A stretch of DNA of 64,000 nt. It comes from Sporosarcina sp. NCCP-2222 (lineage in GTDB: Bacteria; Bacillota; Bacilli; Bacillales_A; Planococcaceae). The translations under genes were made by a program, and so were the position numbers. Within the stretch, counting starts at the first letter, position 1. The number at the start of each line of letters is the position of its first letter. The stretch is taken from contig NZ_BQYK01000003.1 of NCBI RefSeq assembly GCF_023168145.1, positions 336,346-400,345 on the forward strand, read 5' to 3'. Below the pieces are notes generated by a model. It did not search any database. It saw only the letters and a program-made list of their open reading frames with translations, and was not told the DNA's origin. Below are positions 17,922-29,447 of the stretch, piece after piece.

Positions 17922-19763
17922 TCATTCACCGAGTTTTTTCTTTTTTTGCGCACGTTCCCGCTCGTTTTTATCAAGAATCTTCTTGCGCAAACGAATCGAT
18001 TGCGGCGTCACTTCACAATATTCATCATCACCGACATATTGCAAAGCTTCTTCCAATGATAAAATCCGTGGTTTTTTTGTTGTGACCGTCTGATCTTTCG
18101 TAGCAGAACGAACGTTGGTTGCATGCTTGACTTTCGTCAAGTTGATCGTCAAGTCATTGTCTCGGTTGTTTTCCCCGACAATCATGCCAGCGTAAATATC
18201 TGTTCCGGCTTCCACGAACATGACTCCGCGGTCTTCCAGCTGCATGATTCCGTAACCTGTCACTGTTCCGTTCTCCATAGACACGAGAACCCCATGACGG
18301 CGTCCGCCGACTCTTCCGGCAGCAAGCGGCTTATATGAATCAAATGTATGGTTAATGATTCCGTACCCTCTTGTCAGCGTCAAGAACTCGGTAGAATAGC
18401 CGATCAATCCTCTTGCTGGAACGAGGAAAATCAAACGTACTTGACCGTTGCCGTTATTAATCATATCGAGCATTTCGCCTTTACGTTCACCAATTGATTC
18501 GATAATCGAGCCTGTATATTCTTCAGGAATGTCGATTTGTACTCGCTCAACCGGTTCACTCCGTACACCATCAATCGTTTTCACGATAACTTCCGGCTTC
18601 GATACTTGCAATTCATACCCTTCACGGCGCATGTTTTCAATTAGGATGGAAAGATGCAACTCACCACGTCCAGATACGATCCAAGCATCAGGAGAGTCAG
18701 TTGGGTCAACCCGCAGCGATACATCAGTCTGCAATTGCTGTTCCAATCGCTCTTCGATCTTGCGAGCAGTCACCCATTTCCCTTCCTTACCGGCAAACGG
18801 ACTGTTATTCACAAGGAATGTCATCTGCAAAGTAGGCTCGTCCACATGAAGTTCAGGTAATGCTTCCAAATGATCCACCGGGCAAACCGTTTCACCGACG
18901 TCAATATCCTCCATACCTGATACGGCAATGAGGTCTCCTGCAAACGCTTCTTGTATTTCAATCCGTTTTAATCCAAGGAATCCATACATTTTAGTAACAC
19001 GGAAATTCTTCGTCGATCCATCCCGTTTCAGGACTGACACTTGCTGGCCAACTTTCATAGTACCACGGAAAACTCGTCCAATCCCGATTCTTCCTACATA
19101 ATCATTGTAGTCAAGTAGCGATACTTGGAACTGTAATGGTTCTTCGCGATTATCGACAGGCGCAGGGATATGTTCCAAGATGGCATCAAAGAGGACACGC
19201 AACGTCTCTTCTTGATCTGCCGGATTTGGCGAAAGGCTAGCTGTTCCATTAAAACCGGATGCATAGACGACAGGGAACTCAAGCTGCTCATCGTTCGCAT
19301 CAAGTTCAATGAACAATTCAAGGACTTCATCGACAACTTCTTCTGGGCGAGCGAATTCGCGGTCGATTTTATTTACGACGACGATCGGCTTCAAATTAGT
19401 CTCTAGCGCTTTTTTCAATACAAAACGGGTTTGCGGCATACAGCCTTCGAAGGAGTCAACAACAAGGATTACCCCATCTACCATGCGGAGGATACGTTCC
19501 ACTTCGCCTCCGAAATCGGCATGTCCTGGTGTGTCGAGGATATTGATTTTTGTATTGTTATATTCAATTCCCGTATTCTTTGCAAGAATCGTAATTCCAC
19601 GTTCCCGCTCTAAATCGTTGGAATCCATTGCGCGTTCATCCACATGTTCATTCGAACGAAAAATTCCTGATTGTCTTAGCAATTGGTCAACTAGTGTCGT
19701 TTTCCCGTGGTCAACGTGGGCAATAATTGCTATATTACGTAAATCATTACGAGATGTAGTCAT
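17922..19763 (-). CDS. typA: Ribosome-associated GTPase TypA/BipA
   Basis: 613 residues (B. subtilis TypA has 612). G-domain motifs are IAHVDHGKTTL, DTPGHADFGGE and NKIDRE, followed by EF-G-like domains II, III and V and the BipA-specific C-terminal domain (RLIFLVPARGLIGYSTEF). It binds the 70S ribosome and supports 50S assembly and growth at low temperature. ATG at 19763 has TGGAGTGAAATT upstream and the expected start MTTSRNDLRNIAIIAHVDHG; the longer frame is not supported. A TGn-extended -10 lies upstream. Confidence 0.96.
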   Translation of the reverse strand: MTTSRNDLRNIAIIAHVDHGKTTLVDQLLRQSGIFRSNEHVDERAMDSNDLERERGITILAKNTGIEYNNTKINILDTPGHADFGGEVERILRMVDGVILVVDSFEGCMPQTRFVLKKALETNLKPIVVVNKIDREFARPEEVVDEVLELFIELDANDEQLEFPVVYASGFNGTASLSPNPADQEETLRVLFDAILEHIPAPVDNREEPLQFQVSLLDYNDYVGRIGIGRVFRGTMKVGQQVSVLKRDGSTKNFRVTKMYGFLGLKRIEIQEAFAGDLIAVSGMEDIDVGETVCPVDHLEALPELHVDEPTLQMTFLVNNSPFAGKEGKWVTARKIEERLEQQLQTDVSLRVDPTDSPDAWIVSGRGELHLSILIENMRREGYELQVSKPEVIVKTIDGVRSEPVERVQIDIPEEYTGSIIESIGERKGEMLDMINNGNGQVRLIFLVPARGLIGYSTEFLTLTRGYGIINHTFDSYKPLAAGRVGGRRHGVLVSMENGTVTGYGIMQLEDRGVMFVEAGTDIYAGMIVGENNRDNDLTINLTKVKHATNVRSATKDQTVTTKKPRILSLEEALQYVGDDEYCEVTPQSIRLRKKILDKNERERAQKKKKLGE

Positions 19764-19805
19764 AATTTCACTCCAATATTCTTTTTTCAGGTGATTAACT
19801 GTGTT

Positions 19806-19834
19806 ATTATAGCACATGAGTACAAGATTAAAAA
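19806..19834 (-). promoter_or_regulatory. Extended -10 promoter for typA
   Basis: TGC-TATAAT on the minus strand, with a poor -35 (TTTTTA) 17 bp upstream. The TGn extension compensates for the weak -35. Confidence 0.5.
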
Positions 19835-19861
19835 ACATTTACTTTATGTGGAGGGTTTTTT

Positions 19862-20047
19862 TTGAATAATATAAAGTGGATTTTCGTGCTTTATTCACTC
19901 GGCGCACTTGCCGCCATGTGCGGAATTGGCGTTGCAGTCGGCATGCGTAGCATCCCCGTTGCCATTGTTGCTATACTCGCATTGATTTTTGTCATGGGAA
20001 ATGGATTCAAGACGAAAAAGAAAATGCGTGAAAAAGGCTTATTATAA
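19862..20047 (+). CDS. YlaF-like small membrane protein (DUF5325)
   Basis: 61 residues from TTG, with GGAGGG ending 6 nt upstream. Two hydrophobic helices separated by a short turn (GVAVGMRSIPVAIVAI) and a basic tail KTKKKMREKG. It is divergent from typA, as ylaF and ylaG(typA) are adjacent in B. subtilis. Function unknown. Confidence 0.78.
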   Translation: MNNIKWIFVLYSLGALAAMCGIGVAVGMRSIPVAIVAILALIFVMGNGFKTKKKMREKGLL

Positions 20048-20074
20048 ATTAAGGATATCAGTGCCCTTTCAAGT

Positions 20075-20113
20075 AAAGGACTGGCAGAGGATTCGTTCCT
20101 GCCAGTCCTTTTT
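20075..20113 (+). terminator. Terminator after ylaF-like gene
   Basis: AAAGGACTGGCAG, loop, CTGCCAGTCCTTTTT: 12-13 bp stem plus T-tract on the plus strand. Confidence 0.83.
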
Positions 20114-20142
20114 CCGTCTATGTATGGAAGCGTGCCTGTTCT

Positions 20143-20934
20143 TTATTTCAAACGGATGTGGTTTCGTAACATGTTGTCATGCAATCCTGGACGCGCAACG
20201 ATAAAAGTATCGGTTCCAAGCAGATGAGGCGTTTCCCCTTTCAGGTTTGTTGCCACCGCTCCGACTTCCTGCGCAATGACCATGCCTCCCGCAATATCCC
20301 AAGGTGCAAGCCGCATGGACACATAGGCGTCAATTCTCCCAGAAGCCACATAGGCAAGCTCAATGGCGGCGGAGCCATAAGAACGGGTGCCTCTGCATTT
20401 TGCTACAAGCTCAATGAGCGGTTCATGCTCTACCCTGCGATTCGGCACGACCCAACTGGCATTAATGCCAATTACCGCTTCTTCCAGTCGCGTCACTTCA
20501 AGTAAAGGAAGTCTCTCGTCATTGTAGTATGCCCCTTCTCCCTTGACGGCATGGTAAAAATCATCTGCCATTACATCATAAATGTACCCGAGCATCCCGA
20601 CCCCGTCCTTGTAAATACCAAGTGAGATGGCGAAATTCTTTTTTTGGTGAATAAAATTCATCGTTCCATCGATCGGATCTAGCAGCCACACGATACCATC
20701 AAGTGAATGGATCTGGTCCCCAAATCCTTCTTCACCAAAAATTTTATGGTCAGGAAAAGCATCTCTAATTCGTTGAATAAAAAATCGTTCCACTTCTTTA
20801 TCAATATTTGTAACCAGATCATTGGCCTCCGCTTTCGACTCCACATCGATCTGGCTATAAAACGAAATGCGTATTTTATGTCCCGCTTCTCGAATAAGCG
20901 ACTTCGCAAATCGATCAATATATCCCAAATTCAT
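20143..20934 (-). CDS. Inositol monophosphatase family protein (SuhB/YktC-like)
   Basis: 263 residues. Metal-binding motifs are GEEG (residue 67 region), LLDPIDGTMNF and WDIAGGMVIAQE, as in the Mg2+-dependent, Li+-sensitive phosphatase family. The likely reaction is hydrolysis of inositol-1-phosphate or a related sugar phosphate. The ATG at 20934 has GAGGTG 7 nt upstream; an upstream in-frame ATG lacks one. Gene context matches B. subtilis yktC. Confidence 0.92.
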   Translation of the reverse strand: MNLGYIDRFAKSLIREAGHKIRISFYSQIDVESKAEANDLVTNIDKEVERFFIQRIRDAFPDHKIFGEEGFGDQIHSLDGIVWLLDPIDGTMNFIHQKKNFAISLGIYKDGVGMLGYIYDVMADDFYHAVKGEGAYYNDERLPLLEVTRLEEAVIGINASWVVPNRRVEHEPLIELVAKCRGTRSYGSAAIELAYVASGRIDAYVSMRLAPWDIAGGMVIAQEVGAVATNLKGETPHLLGTDTFIVARPGLHDNMLRNHIRLK

Positions 20935-20969
20935 GTCAGCACACCTCGTTATCATTCAACATTTTGTCC

Positions 20970-20999
20970 AGTATACCATACATCTCCATCATTTCTGAA
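20970..20999 (-). promoter_or_regulatory. Promoter for the inositol monophosphatase gene
   Basis: TTCAGA, 18 bp, TATACT with a TGG extension on the minus strand, about 40 bp upstream of the start. Confidence 0.45.
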
Positions 21000-21131
21000 A
21001 GACGGGCTCACCGTGCGGCATCCACTTCTTTCATCTTCAACTTTAACTTAGAATCGATCCGCTGCCGGCTTCTAAATTCATTTCCGTTGACAGAGCGCTG
21101 TTTTCTATTTAGATTGGATAGCATCGGACGC

Positions 21132-21193
21132 AAAAAAAGGCAACCGTACACAACATCTTCCTCTCAGAAGAGCGTGGACAGAAGCCTTTTTTC
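21132..21193 (-). terminator. Likely terminator after the 65-residue gene
   Basis: AAAAAAGGC pairs with GCCTTTTTTT around an inner TCTTC/GGAAGA hairpin, with a T7 tail on the minus strand. The loop region is large, so confidence is moderate. Confidence 0.5.
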
Positions 21194-21209
21194 GGGTAGC
21201 AATATTCGA

Positions 21210-21407
21210 TTACGCAAAAGCATTGAATGTCTCCAGCTCGCCGTGAATTTCAGTCAATCTCTTCTTGCTTTTACCGATTTGCTTCGAATCATTTTCCTGT
21301 ACAGCATCGTAAAGAGTAGCCAATTCATAATCAAGTTCCAACTGAAGCAAATTGACATATTCCTTTTCAATTTCAGCTTTTCGTATAATATGGACCACTT
21401 GTTTCAT
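21210..21407 (-). CDS. Small conserved-type helical protein (YkzI-like position)
   Basis: 65 residues from ATG, with AAAGGAG 8 nt upstream. It is almost entirely alpha-helical by composition, rich in charged residues and Leu (EIEKEYVNLLQLELDYEL), suggesting a short coiled coil. It lies between the yktC-like and yktB genes, where B. subtilis has a small gene, ykzI; I cannot confirm homology from memory. Function unknown. Confidence 0.65.
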   Translation of the reverse strand: MKQVVHIIRKAEIEKEYVNLLQLELDYELATLYDAVQENDSKQIGKSKKRLTEIHGELETFNAFA

Positions 21408-21480
21408 GTTCAACACTCCTTTATGAAGTATAGTTTTCCGTGCTTATCACTTACTATAAAGTATGCCGTCGTTTTTACTT

Positions 21481-21508
21481 TTGTTAGTTATAAGCCTTCT
21501 TGTATAAG
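21481..21508 (+). promoter_or_regulatory. Possible promoter for yktB
   Basis: TTGTTA, 16 bp, TATAAG, about 56 bp upstream of the TTG start. Confidence 0.35.
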
Positions 21509-21564
21509 ATTGTTCCCCAATTTTTGATACGATAAACGTGGAATACACGAAAGGAGGAATTAAA

Positions 21565-22197
21565 TTGGCAACAACTACAAGCTATTGGACACCGGATGAT
21601 TTTAATGTGTTCACTATTGAAGGGCTGGAGCATCGCATGGCTGCACTTCAAACAAAAATCCAGCCAAAATTTAACGAACTCGGAGAGGAATTCGCTTCCC
21701 AACTGTCATCTCATGGAAAAGGAGAGTTTTTTCCTCATGTTGCAAAGCATGCCAGAAGAACGGTAAATCCGCCGAAAGACAGCTGGGTTGCATTCGCCCC
21801 TGCGAAACGCGGCTACAAGGCGCTTCCACATTTTCAAATTGGTTTATGGAATACTCATCTGTTCATTATCTTAGCTGTTATTTATGAAAATCCGGATAAA
21901 AAAGGTATCGCAGAAAGGCTGCAAGCCAATAGGAATGTTCTGAATGACTTGCCGGATACATATATCATCTCGGGAGACCATATGAAACCGGAAGCGCATA
22001 CACTGAAGGAAGCAGGCGAGACGGGAATTGAAGAAGTACTGGAAAGACTTCAGACGGTGAAGAAGGCGGAATTTCTAGTCGGCAGGCATATCCCTCGTGA
22101 AGCGGCTGTCACCTACTCAAAAGAAGCATTTCTGGAATTGACACGGCAAACTCTAAACGAATTGCTTCCTGTATATGATGTAATTGTTGGTGGATAA
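21565..22197 (+). CDS. yktB: YktB, UPF0637 family protein
   Basis: 210 residues. It opens with TTTSYWTPDDFNVFTIEGLE and contains NPPKDSWVAFAPAKRGYKA and HFQIGLWNTHLFI, all family signatures (DUF1054). TTG at 21565 is chosen because AAAGGAGG lies 7 nt upstream and the length fits B. subtilis YktB (212). It is probably cytosolic. A small DUF with solved structures in relatives; the biochemical role is not known. Confidence 0.9.
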   Translation: MATTTSYWTPDDFNVFTIEGLEHRMAALQTKIQPKFNELGEEFASQLSSHGKGEFFPHVAKHARRTVNPPKDSWVAFAPAKRGYKALPHFQIGLWNTHLFIILAVIYENPDKKGIAERLQANRNVLNDLPDTYIISGDHMKPEAHTLKEAGETGIEEVLERLQTVKKAEFLVGRHIPREAAVTYSKEAFLELTRQTLNELLPVYDVIVGG

Positions 22198-22198
22198 T

Positions 22199-22230
22199 AA
22201 AAAGAGTGCAGCTCGCGCAGCACTCTTTTT
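22199..22230. terminator. Bidirectional terminator between yktB and yktA
   Basis: AAAAAGAGTGC, loop, GCACTCTTTTT: 11-bp perfect stem serving both convergent genes. Confidence 0.87.
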
Positions 22231-22233
22231 ATA

Positions 22234-22506
22234 TTATGATCCAGAAATTGCGTCCCCATCATCCGCTTCTTTGGCAAGTTTGACGATCCGATAACTGCTA
22301 AGGCCGCTCGCTTCTTCGAATTCCTTAAACAGCGTCTTCTCTTCTGCCATTGACGGCACAATCCCTTTAAATTTACGGTAGGCTTGCATGAATTCTTCTC
22401 GTTTTACTTTTGTCTCGTATGCTTTTTCAATCATTTCAAAAAATGTAACGACCTCAATTATCTCTTGTGTCGACCAATCATGCCGTATCGGATAACTGTA
22501 TTCCAT
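22234..22506 (-). CDS. yktA: YktA, UPF0223 family protein
   Basis: 90 residues. The UPF0223 hallmark [18 protein letters not shown] is at the N-terminus and [20 protein letters not shown] in the middle. ATG at 22506 has AAGGAG 9 nt upstream. It starts 2 bp after the stop of the nitronate monooxygenase gene and is probably its co-transcribed last gene. Function unknown. Confidence 0.9.
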   Translation of the reverse strand: MEYSYPIRHDWSTQEIIEVVTFFEMIEKAYETKVKREEFMQAYRKFKGIVPSMAEEKTLFKEFEEASGLSSYRIVKLAKEADDGDAISGS

Positions 22507-22507
22507 C

Positions 22508-23479
22508 TTAGCACTCTCCTTCATTACCCCATCTTTTCCTTATTTCCGTTGCCTCACACACCATCCGTCCAAATAACTCCTCGACGGTGGGGATATCATT
22601 AATTAAACCAACGACTTGCCCGGCCCAGCCGAATCCTTGCTCTGGATCGCCTTCATGGATAAATCTCCTGTTCGCCTCACCGCTAATATATGGTTTTAGA
22701 CCCTCATACCCGGCGGATTCTGACTCAAGCCGTAAAATCTTCTCCGTCCAGGTCCCCTTTAATGCACGAGCAGGTGCTCCAAGCGACCGTTTGATAATGG
22801 CAGTACCTGTTTCAGCACTTTGTACGACTGCCTCTTGATACGCTTTAGAAGCATGCACACACTCCTTTGTGGCAATGAATCGCGTTCCCATCTCAATGCC
22901 TTCCGCGCCAAGGGCATGTGCGGCCATCCAGCCTCTTCCATCCCCAATTCCTCCGGAAGCGATAACAGGGATTTTGACACTATCGACAACTTGCGGCACC
23001 AGCACCATAGTGCCAATATCATCTCTGCCTAAATGTCCGCCGCCTTCCTGCCCAACAACCATCACAGCATCAGCACCAAGCTCTTCGGCTTTTACAGCCT
23101 GCCTCTTAGCTGCGACAAGAACCAGCTTCTTCACGGACGTCCCTTGAAGCACGTCAAAGAAAGGAGCGGGATTGCCTCCTGTTACTGACATGATGCCAAC
23201 GCCTTCATCCAAAGCAACTTCGACCATATGCTCAAACGGCCTTCCGTGTTGCCCGATAGCAAAGTTCACCCCAAATGGCTTGTCTGTCATTTGCTTAACT
23301 TTTTTAATTTGCTGCCGAAGAAGCTCAGGGGATTCCAAGCTCATTGCTGTAATCTGTCCAAGCCCGCCAGCGTTTGAAACAGCTGAAGCCAGCTCGGCGT
23401 ATGCCAAATATGCCAATCCCCCTTGAATGATCGGCAGCTCGATACCTAACATGGCGGTCACTCGAGTTTTCCATTCCAT
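22508..23479 (-). CDS. Nitronate monooxygenase / 2-nitropropane dioxygenase family flavoprotein
   Basis: 323 residues with a TIM-barrel FMN-binding fold. Motifs are [30 protein letters not shown] (phosphate-binding region) and [13 protein letters not shown] with [10 protein letters not shown]. Family members oxidise alkyl nitronates; FabK-like enoyl-ACP reductases share the fold, but the sequence seems closer to the monooxygenase side. The ATG overlaps the stop of the deacetylase gene by one base (TGATG), so the two are coupled. This gene does not occupy this position in B. subtilis. Confidence 0.82.
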   Translation of the reverse strand: MEWKTRVTAMLGIELPIIQGGLAYLAYAELASAVSNAGGLGQITAMSLESPELLRQQIKKVKQMTDKPFGVNFAIGQHGRPFEHMVEVALDEGVGIMSVTGGNPAPFFDVLQGTSVKKLVLVAAKRQAVKAEELGADAVMVVGQEGGGHLGRDDIGTMVLVPQVVDSVKIPVIASGGIGDGRGWMAAHALGAEGIEMGTRFIATKECVHASKAYQEAVVQSAETGTAIIKRSLGAPARALKGTWTEKILRLESESAGYEGLKPYISGEANRRFIHEGDPEQGFGWAGQVVGLINDIPTVEELFGRMVCEATEIRKRWGNEGEC

Positions 23480-24327
23480 CACTCTTTCCCCACTCCCTGT
23501 ATAGTCTTCGGATCAACAAAGCCATACCCTTTGTTGCGCAATCCTGTAATAATTTCTTCTAACGCATCAGCCGTCCATTCACGATCGTGCATCAACAGAT
23601 TCGCGCCATCCCGCAGATACTCAGTGTTTACCATAATATCAGCAATCTTCTCTTTGGACATGTACTCTTTTTCAAAGTCATATCCATACGACCAGTTCAT
23701 CAGGAGCATCCCCTCCTGTTTCGCTAACGCACGGCTGAAATCGGTATTGGCACCGAAAGGAGCTCTGAAAAACATGGGCCGTTCCCCTGTAATCGCTTCG
23801 ACTTCATCATTCACTGAAACAATTTCCTCACGTTGTTCCTCTTCAGAGAGCTCTTTTAGATTCGCATGGGTCCTAGTATGATTACCTATTGAGAACCCCA
23901 TATCATATAGTTCTTTTACTACCTTCTTCTTTTCCTCCGTTTGCAAGAAGTGTCCATTGACAAAGAATATCGCAGGCGCATCCATCTTTTGAAGCGTCTT
24001 TGCAATGTCGAGCGCACGTTTGTCAGGAGCATCGTCAAAAGTAAGCAGAACCACTTTCGGATCTGCCTCATCGATCGGCACAACCGAGTACACCTCGTTT
24101 AATTTATATAGAGGTGCTGTAGGTTGTGTTTCACTAATTTCTGCTCCTGATGTTTCTTTCATTTCCTCATCAGGTTCTTCCGTTTCCTTCTTTTCTGCTT
24201 CATTCTGTCCTTGTGAGGATGATAGATTACCCTCTTCGTTCTTCTCCACTTTATCATCCGAAGATTGCGAACAGCCGGCTATCACTAGAATCAAACTGAT
24301 GAATATGTATACCAAAAATTTATTCAT
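23479..24327 (-). CDS. Lipoprotein polysaccharide deacetylase (NodB domain)
   Basis: 282 residues. A signal peptide ends in LVIAGC (lipobox), followed by a Glu/Lys/Ser-rich spacer to residue 75 and a NodB domain. Motif 1 is TFDDAPD, with Ala in place of the common Gly; motif 2 is GNHTRTH, giving the metal-binding Asp-His-His; motif 3 is RAPFG; LMHD closes the site. It should act on cell-wall glycans on the outside of the membrane. ATG at 24327 follows AAAGGAGGAGACT. It is coupled to the nitronate monooxygenase gene. Confidence 0.87.
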   Translation of the reverse strand: MNKFLVYIFISLILVIAGCSQSSDDKVEKNEEGNLSSSQGQNEAEKKETEEPDEEMKETSGAEISETQPTAPLYKLNEVYSVVPIDEADPKVVLLTFDDAPDKRALDIAKTLQKMDAPAIFFVNGHFLQTEEKKKVVKELYDMGFSIGNHTRTHANLKELSEEEQREEIVSVNDEVEAITGERPMFFRAPFGANTDFSRALAKQEGMLLMNWSYGYDFEKEYMSKEKIADIMVNTEYLRDGANLLMHDREWTADALEEIITGLRNKGYGFVDPKTIQGVGKE

Positions 24328-24447
24328 AGTCTCCTCCTTTTTCTTCATCCTATCACGTGAAAAACGACAACTCCACTCAAAGGTGTTCCAGTATTTCTAT
24401 AACCATATCCTATGGAGATACATAATTTTTTCGCTATGTAAATAAAG

Positions 24448-24482
24448 ACAAAAATCCCGGAAAGGATTACCTTTCCGGGATG
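24448..24482 (-). terminator. Terminator of the pdhABCD operon
   Basis: ATCCCGGAAAG, loop GTAATC, CTTTCCGGGAT then TTTTGTC on the minus strand. Confidence 0.87.
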
Positions 24483-24487
24483 GAGTA

Positions 24488-25900
24488 TTACTTCGTAATC
24501 ATGTGAATTGGTTTACCAAGCGCAACTTCAGCTGCTTCCATGGAGATTTCTCCAAGGGTAGGATGCGCATGGATTGTCATCGCAATATCTTCAAGCGTCA
24601 TACCAGCTTCAATCGCTAGACCTAGTTCAGCGATCATATCAGATGCATTCGATCCTACGATTTGAGCACCGATCAATAGACCGTCTTCTTTACGCGCTAC
24701 AAGTTTAACAAAACCATCTGTTTCATTTAATGAAAGGGCACGGCCATTCGCTGCAAATGGGAATTTGCCTGCGACTACGTCAAATCCTTCGTCTTTCGCC
24801 TGTTGCTCGTTATAGCCCACTGTCGCAAGTTCAGGATCTGTGAAGCAAACAGCCGGAATAGCTAAGTAATCAACTTCGGATTTTTCACCTGAAATCGCTT
24901 CTGCAGCAACTTTCGCTTCATAGGATGCCTTATGTGCAAGTTGTGGACCAGACACGATATCACCGATTGCGTAGATGTTCGGTACACTAGTACGGCATTG
25001 CTTATCAACGTCAATCAAACCGCGATCAAGGAATTTAACGCCCATTTCCTCAAGGCCGATTTCGTCAGTATTTGGACGTCTTCCAACAGTTACGAGTACA
25101 TAATCAGCTTCGACTTTAACCTCTTCGCCTTTTGCTTCATACGTCACGATTACGCCGTTATCAGTCTCTTCAACGCCTTTTGCTGAAGCTTTGACAACAA
25201 CTTCCACGCCTTTTTTCTTCAAGCCTTTTTTCACGATTTGAGTCATTTGTTTTTCAAATCCAGCTAGGATATCATCCCCACCTTCAATGATTGTCACTTG
25301 TGCCCCAAGATTTGCATATGCTGAACCGAGTTCAGTACCGATATAACCGCCGCCGATGACGACTAATTTTCCTGGTACTTCTTCCAAGCTCAAAGCGCCT
25401 GTAGAATTGATAACGCGTTTAGAGTACTTGAACGTCGGGATTTCAACCGGACGGGCACCCGTAGCGATGATCGCATTTTTAAACTTATATGTTTGTGCGG
25501 AATTCTCATCCATGACACGCGCTGTGTTAGCATCTACAAAATATGCTTCACCTTTAACGATATCAACTTTATTGCCTTTGAGAAGTCCTTCTACACCGCC
25601 AGTCAATTTTTTGACAACGCTGTTTTTAAATTCTTGTGCTTTGGAGAAGTCCAATTTGACTTCCGTTGCTGTAATTCCCATATCATCGGAACCTTTTGCA
25701 TGTTCAAAACGATGACCTACAGAAATCAATGCTTTCGATGGAATACAACCTACGTTCAAACAAACTCCACCGAGGGTGTCTTTCTCGACAATCGTCACTT
25801 TTTGACCTAATTGAGCTGCACGGATCGCAGCAACATATCCTCCGGGACCTGATCCTACGACGAGTGTATCCACTTCGATTGGAAAATCTCCTACTACCAT
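24488..25900 (-). CDS. pdhD: Dihydrolipoyl dehydrogenase (E3 of pyruvate dehydrogenase)
   Basis: 470 residues. FAD-binding [17 protein letters not shown] is near residue 17, followed by the redox-active disulfide [15 protein letters not shown]. The NAD-binding motif is [13 protein letters not shown], and the C-terminal HAHPTLGE holds the catalytic His-Glu pair. It reoxidises dihydrolipoamide on E2. ATG follows GGAGGCGTAAGCAA and lies 5 bp after pdhC. It is the last gene of the operon before the terminator. Confidence 0.96.
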   Translation of the reverse strand: MVVGDFPIEVDTLVVGSGPGGYVAAIRAAQLGQKVTIVEKDTLGGVCLNVGCIPSKALISVGHRFEHAKGSDDMGITATEVKLDFSKAQEFKNSVVKKLTGGVEGLLKGNKVDIVKGEAYFVDANTARVMDENSAQTYKFKNAIIATGARPVEIPTFKYSKRVINSTGALSLEEVPGKLVVIGGGYIGTELGSAYANLGAQVTIIEGGDDILAGFEKQMTQIVKKGLKKKGVEVVVKASAKGVEETDNGVIVTYEAKGEEVKVEADYVLVTVGRRPNTDEIGLEEMGVKFLDRGLIDVDKQCRTSVPNIYAIGDIVSGPQLAHKASYEAKVAAEAISGEKSEVDYLAIPAVCFTDPELATVGYNEQQAKDEGFDVVAGKFPFAANGRALSLNETDGFVKLVARKEDGLLIGAQIVGSNASDMIAELGLAIEAGMTLEDIAMTIHAHPTLGEISMEAAEVALGKPIHMITK

Positions 25901-25904
25901 TTGC

Positions 25905-27242
25905 TTACGCCTCCATTAATAAAAGTTCTGGATTACCGAGCAATTTTTTGATATGGTTCAAGGCTTGCTGACCTGTCACACCATCAATGACCCGATGATC
26001 GAATACCAATGATAATGCTAACATAGGTGCAGCTACAATTTCACCATTTTTTACAACAGGTTTTTCAGAAATGCGGCCAATACCAAGGATTGCCACTTCC
26101 GGATGGTTAATTATCGGTGTGAACCATTGCCCACCTGCAGAACCGATATTAGTAATGGAGCAGGAAGCCCCTTTCATCTCGCTTGGTGACAACTTGCCAT
26201 CTCTCGCCTTTTCAGCTAAGTGATTGATTTCTTCTGAGATAGCGAACACTGATTTACGGTCTGCATGCTTGATGACAGGAACAAGCAGTCCGCGATCCGT
26301 GTCTGCCGCGATTCCGATATTGAAATAATGCTTTTGGATAATCTCTTCGGTTGCATCGTCCAAAGAAGCATTCAATTGCGGGAATTCACGCAATGTAGAT
26401 ACAAGTGCCTTCACAACATACGGAAGGTACGTCAGCTTAATGCCTTTTTCGGATGCGATTTCTTTGAACTTTTTGCGGTGAGCAACAAGCTCCGTGACAT
26501 CCACTTCATCAAGCAACGTGACATGTGGAGCCGTATGCTTCGAGTTAACCATCGCTTTGGCGATCGCTTTTCTCATGCCGGACATTTTTTCTCTTGTTTC
26601 AGGGAATTCACCTTCAAGTGAAACAGGTGCTGGAGCTGCTTTCGGCGCTTCAGAGACAGTCGTTTCCTCTGCAGGCGCTTGTTGAGCTTCTTCCGGTTGT
26701 GAAGCAGCTTGACCGCCATTGAGGAATGCCTCAACGTCTTCTTTCAAAATGCGGCCATTTTTACCTGTACCGTTTACTTGGTGGATATCCACGTCATGTT
26801 CGCGGGCAAATTTACGTACGGAAGGCATGGCAATGACACGCTGGTTCGGATCCTTTTCAGGTTGGCCTCCACCAGAAATCGCAACACCGCTTTTCTTGTC
26901 AGCAGGTTGTTCTGTCTTTTCCTTGTCCAGCTCTTGGCCTGCTTCAGCAGTTGATTGGACCTGTGCTTCCGTTGTTTCCTCTGAACTTTGTTCGCTTTCA
27001 TATCCAGGTGCATCAAATCGGATCAATACATCACCGACGACAGCGACCTTGCCTTCTTCCACTAGAATTTCTTCGACTGTTCCAGTTACCGGTGAAGGAA
27101 TTTCAACTACAGCCTTATCGTTTTGGATTTCAAGAAGCGTATCGTCTTCATTGACTTGATCGCCTTTAGCGACAAACCACTTTACGACTTCGCCTTCATG
27201 AATCCCTTCTCCGATATCTGGCAAACGGAATTCATATGCCAC
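25905..27242 (-). CDS. pdhC: Dihydrolipoamide acetyltransferase (E2 of pyruvate dehydrogenase)
   Basis: 445 residues. One lipoyl domain (residues 1-77, lipoyl Lys in [11 protein letters not shown]), an Ala/Pro/Gln-rich linker, a peripheral-subunit binding domain ([20 protein letters not shown]), a second linker, and the catalytic domain ending with DHRVIDG. It transfers acetyl groups to CoA and forms the complex core. GTG at 27242 ([17 protein letters not shown]) is chosen because AGAAAGGGTG lies upstream; an earlier GTG lies within that site. Confidence 0.95.
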   Translation of the reverse strand: MAYEFRLPDIGEGIHEGEVVKWFVAKGDQVNEDDTLLEIQNDKAVVEIPSPVTGTVEEILVEEGKVAVVGDVLIRFDAPGYESEQSSEETTEAQVQSTAEAGQELDKEKTEQPADKKSGVAISGGGQPEKDPNQRVIAMPSVRKFAREHDVDIHQVNGTGKNGRILKEDVEAFLNGGQAASQPEEAQQAPAEETTVSEAPKAAPAPVSLEGEFPETREKMSGMRKAIAKAMVNSKHTAPHVTLLDEVDVTELVAHRKKFKEIASEKGIKLTYLPYVVKALVSTLREFPQLNASLDDATEEIIQKHYFNIGIAADTDRGLLVPVIKHADRKSVFAISEEINHLAEKARDGKLSPSEMKGASCSITNIGSAGGQWFTPIINHPEVAILGIGRISEKPVVKNGEIVAAPMLALSLVFDHRVIDGVTGQQALNHIKKLLGNPELLLMEA

Positions 27243-27278
27243 AAGATTCACCCTTTCTCGATTTCATGGATTAACCAA

Positions 27279-28256
27279 TTAGAATGTTAGAACTTTTTTA
27301 GCAGTTTCAATGATATCCTTCGAGTTAGGAAGCCAAGTGTTCTCCCCTTGTGCGAATGGATAAATTGTATCTGGAGCCGCTACACGCAAGACAGGAGCTT
27401 CCAGGCTCAAAATAGCCCGCTCTGTGATTTCCGCCACGACATTCGCTGCAATACCAGCTTGCTTTTGTGCTTCTTGGACAACAATTGCGCGATTTGTCTT
27501 TTCGACAGATGCCACGATTGTCTCAATATCAAGCGGCTGCACTGTGCGAAGGTCAACTACTTCAACCGAGTAACCTTCTTTCTCAAGTTCTTCGGCAGCT
27601 TTCAAACTTTCATGCACCATTGCACCGTACGTGAAGACCGACAAGTCTTTTCCTTCACGTTTCACATCCGCTTTGCCGAGTGGAATCGTATATTCCCCTT
27701 CAGGCACTTCCTGTCTGAATGAACGGTACAGCTTCATATGCTCCAGGAAAATGACCGGGTTCTCATCGCGGATCGCCGAGATAAGAAGACCTTTTGCATC
27801 ATATGGAGTGGAAGGAATGACAACTGTTAATCCGGGCTGAGATGCAACCAGGCCTTCCAAGCTGTCAGCATGCATTTCAGGTGTTGCTACACCGCCGCCA
27901 AATGGAGAACGGATTGTAACAGGCGCATTGAATTTACCGCCTGTACGGAATGATTGGCGAGCGAGCTGGCCGCTGACAGAGTCGATCACTTCATAAAGGA
28001 AGCCGAAGAATTGGATTTCCATAACTGGACGGAAGCCAGTAAGCGTCAACCCAACAGCAAGACCTCCAATTCCTGATTCAGCTAACGGCGTATCAAAAAC
28101 GCGTTCTTCGCCGAATTCTTTTTGAAGCCCTTCTGTTGCACGGAAAACGCCACCGTTTACCCCGACGTCTTCACCGAAGACGAGGACGTTTTCATCATTT
28201 TTAAGCTCCGTGCGCATCGCATCGGTAATCGCTTGAATCATCGTCATTTGTGCCAT
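27279..28256 (-). CDS. pdhB: Pyruvate dehydrogenase E1 component, beta subunit
   Basis: 325 residues of the transketolase-like beta subunit. [15 protein letters not shown] opens it; [35 protein letters not shown] and RSPFGGG are E1-beta signatures. With PdhA it decarboxylates pyruvate using thiamine diphosphate. It starts 3 bp after pdhA and is followed after 36 bp by pdhC. Confidence 0.96.
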   Translation of the reverse strand: MAQMTMIQAITDAMRTELKNDENVLVFGEDVGVNGGVFRATEGLQKEFGEERVFDTPLAESGIGGLAVGLTLTGFRPVMEIQFFGFLYEVIDSVSGQLARQSFRTGGKFNAPVTIRSPFGGGVATPEMHADSLEGLVASQPGLTVVIPSTPYDAKGLLISAIRDENPVIFLEHMKLYRSFRQEVPEGEYTIPLGKADVKREGKDLSVFTYGAMVHESLKAAEELEKEGYSVEVVDLRTVQPLDIETIVASVEKTNRAIVVQEAQKQAGIAANVVAEITERAILSLEAPVLRVAAPDTIYPFAQGENTWLPNSKDIIETAKKVLTF

Positions 28257-28259
28257 CGG

Positions 28260-29432
<1,173 letters not shown>

Positions 29433-29447
29433 TTATCATTCCTAATC

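Noticed and set aside
20964-21527. 187-codon plus-strand frame between the inositol monophosphatase and yktB
   Set aside because: No ribosome binding site or recognisable protein; it covers the small helical gene on the other strand, whose ribosome binding site and composition are better.
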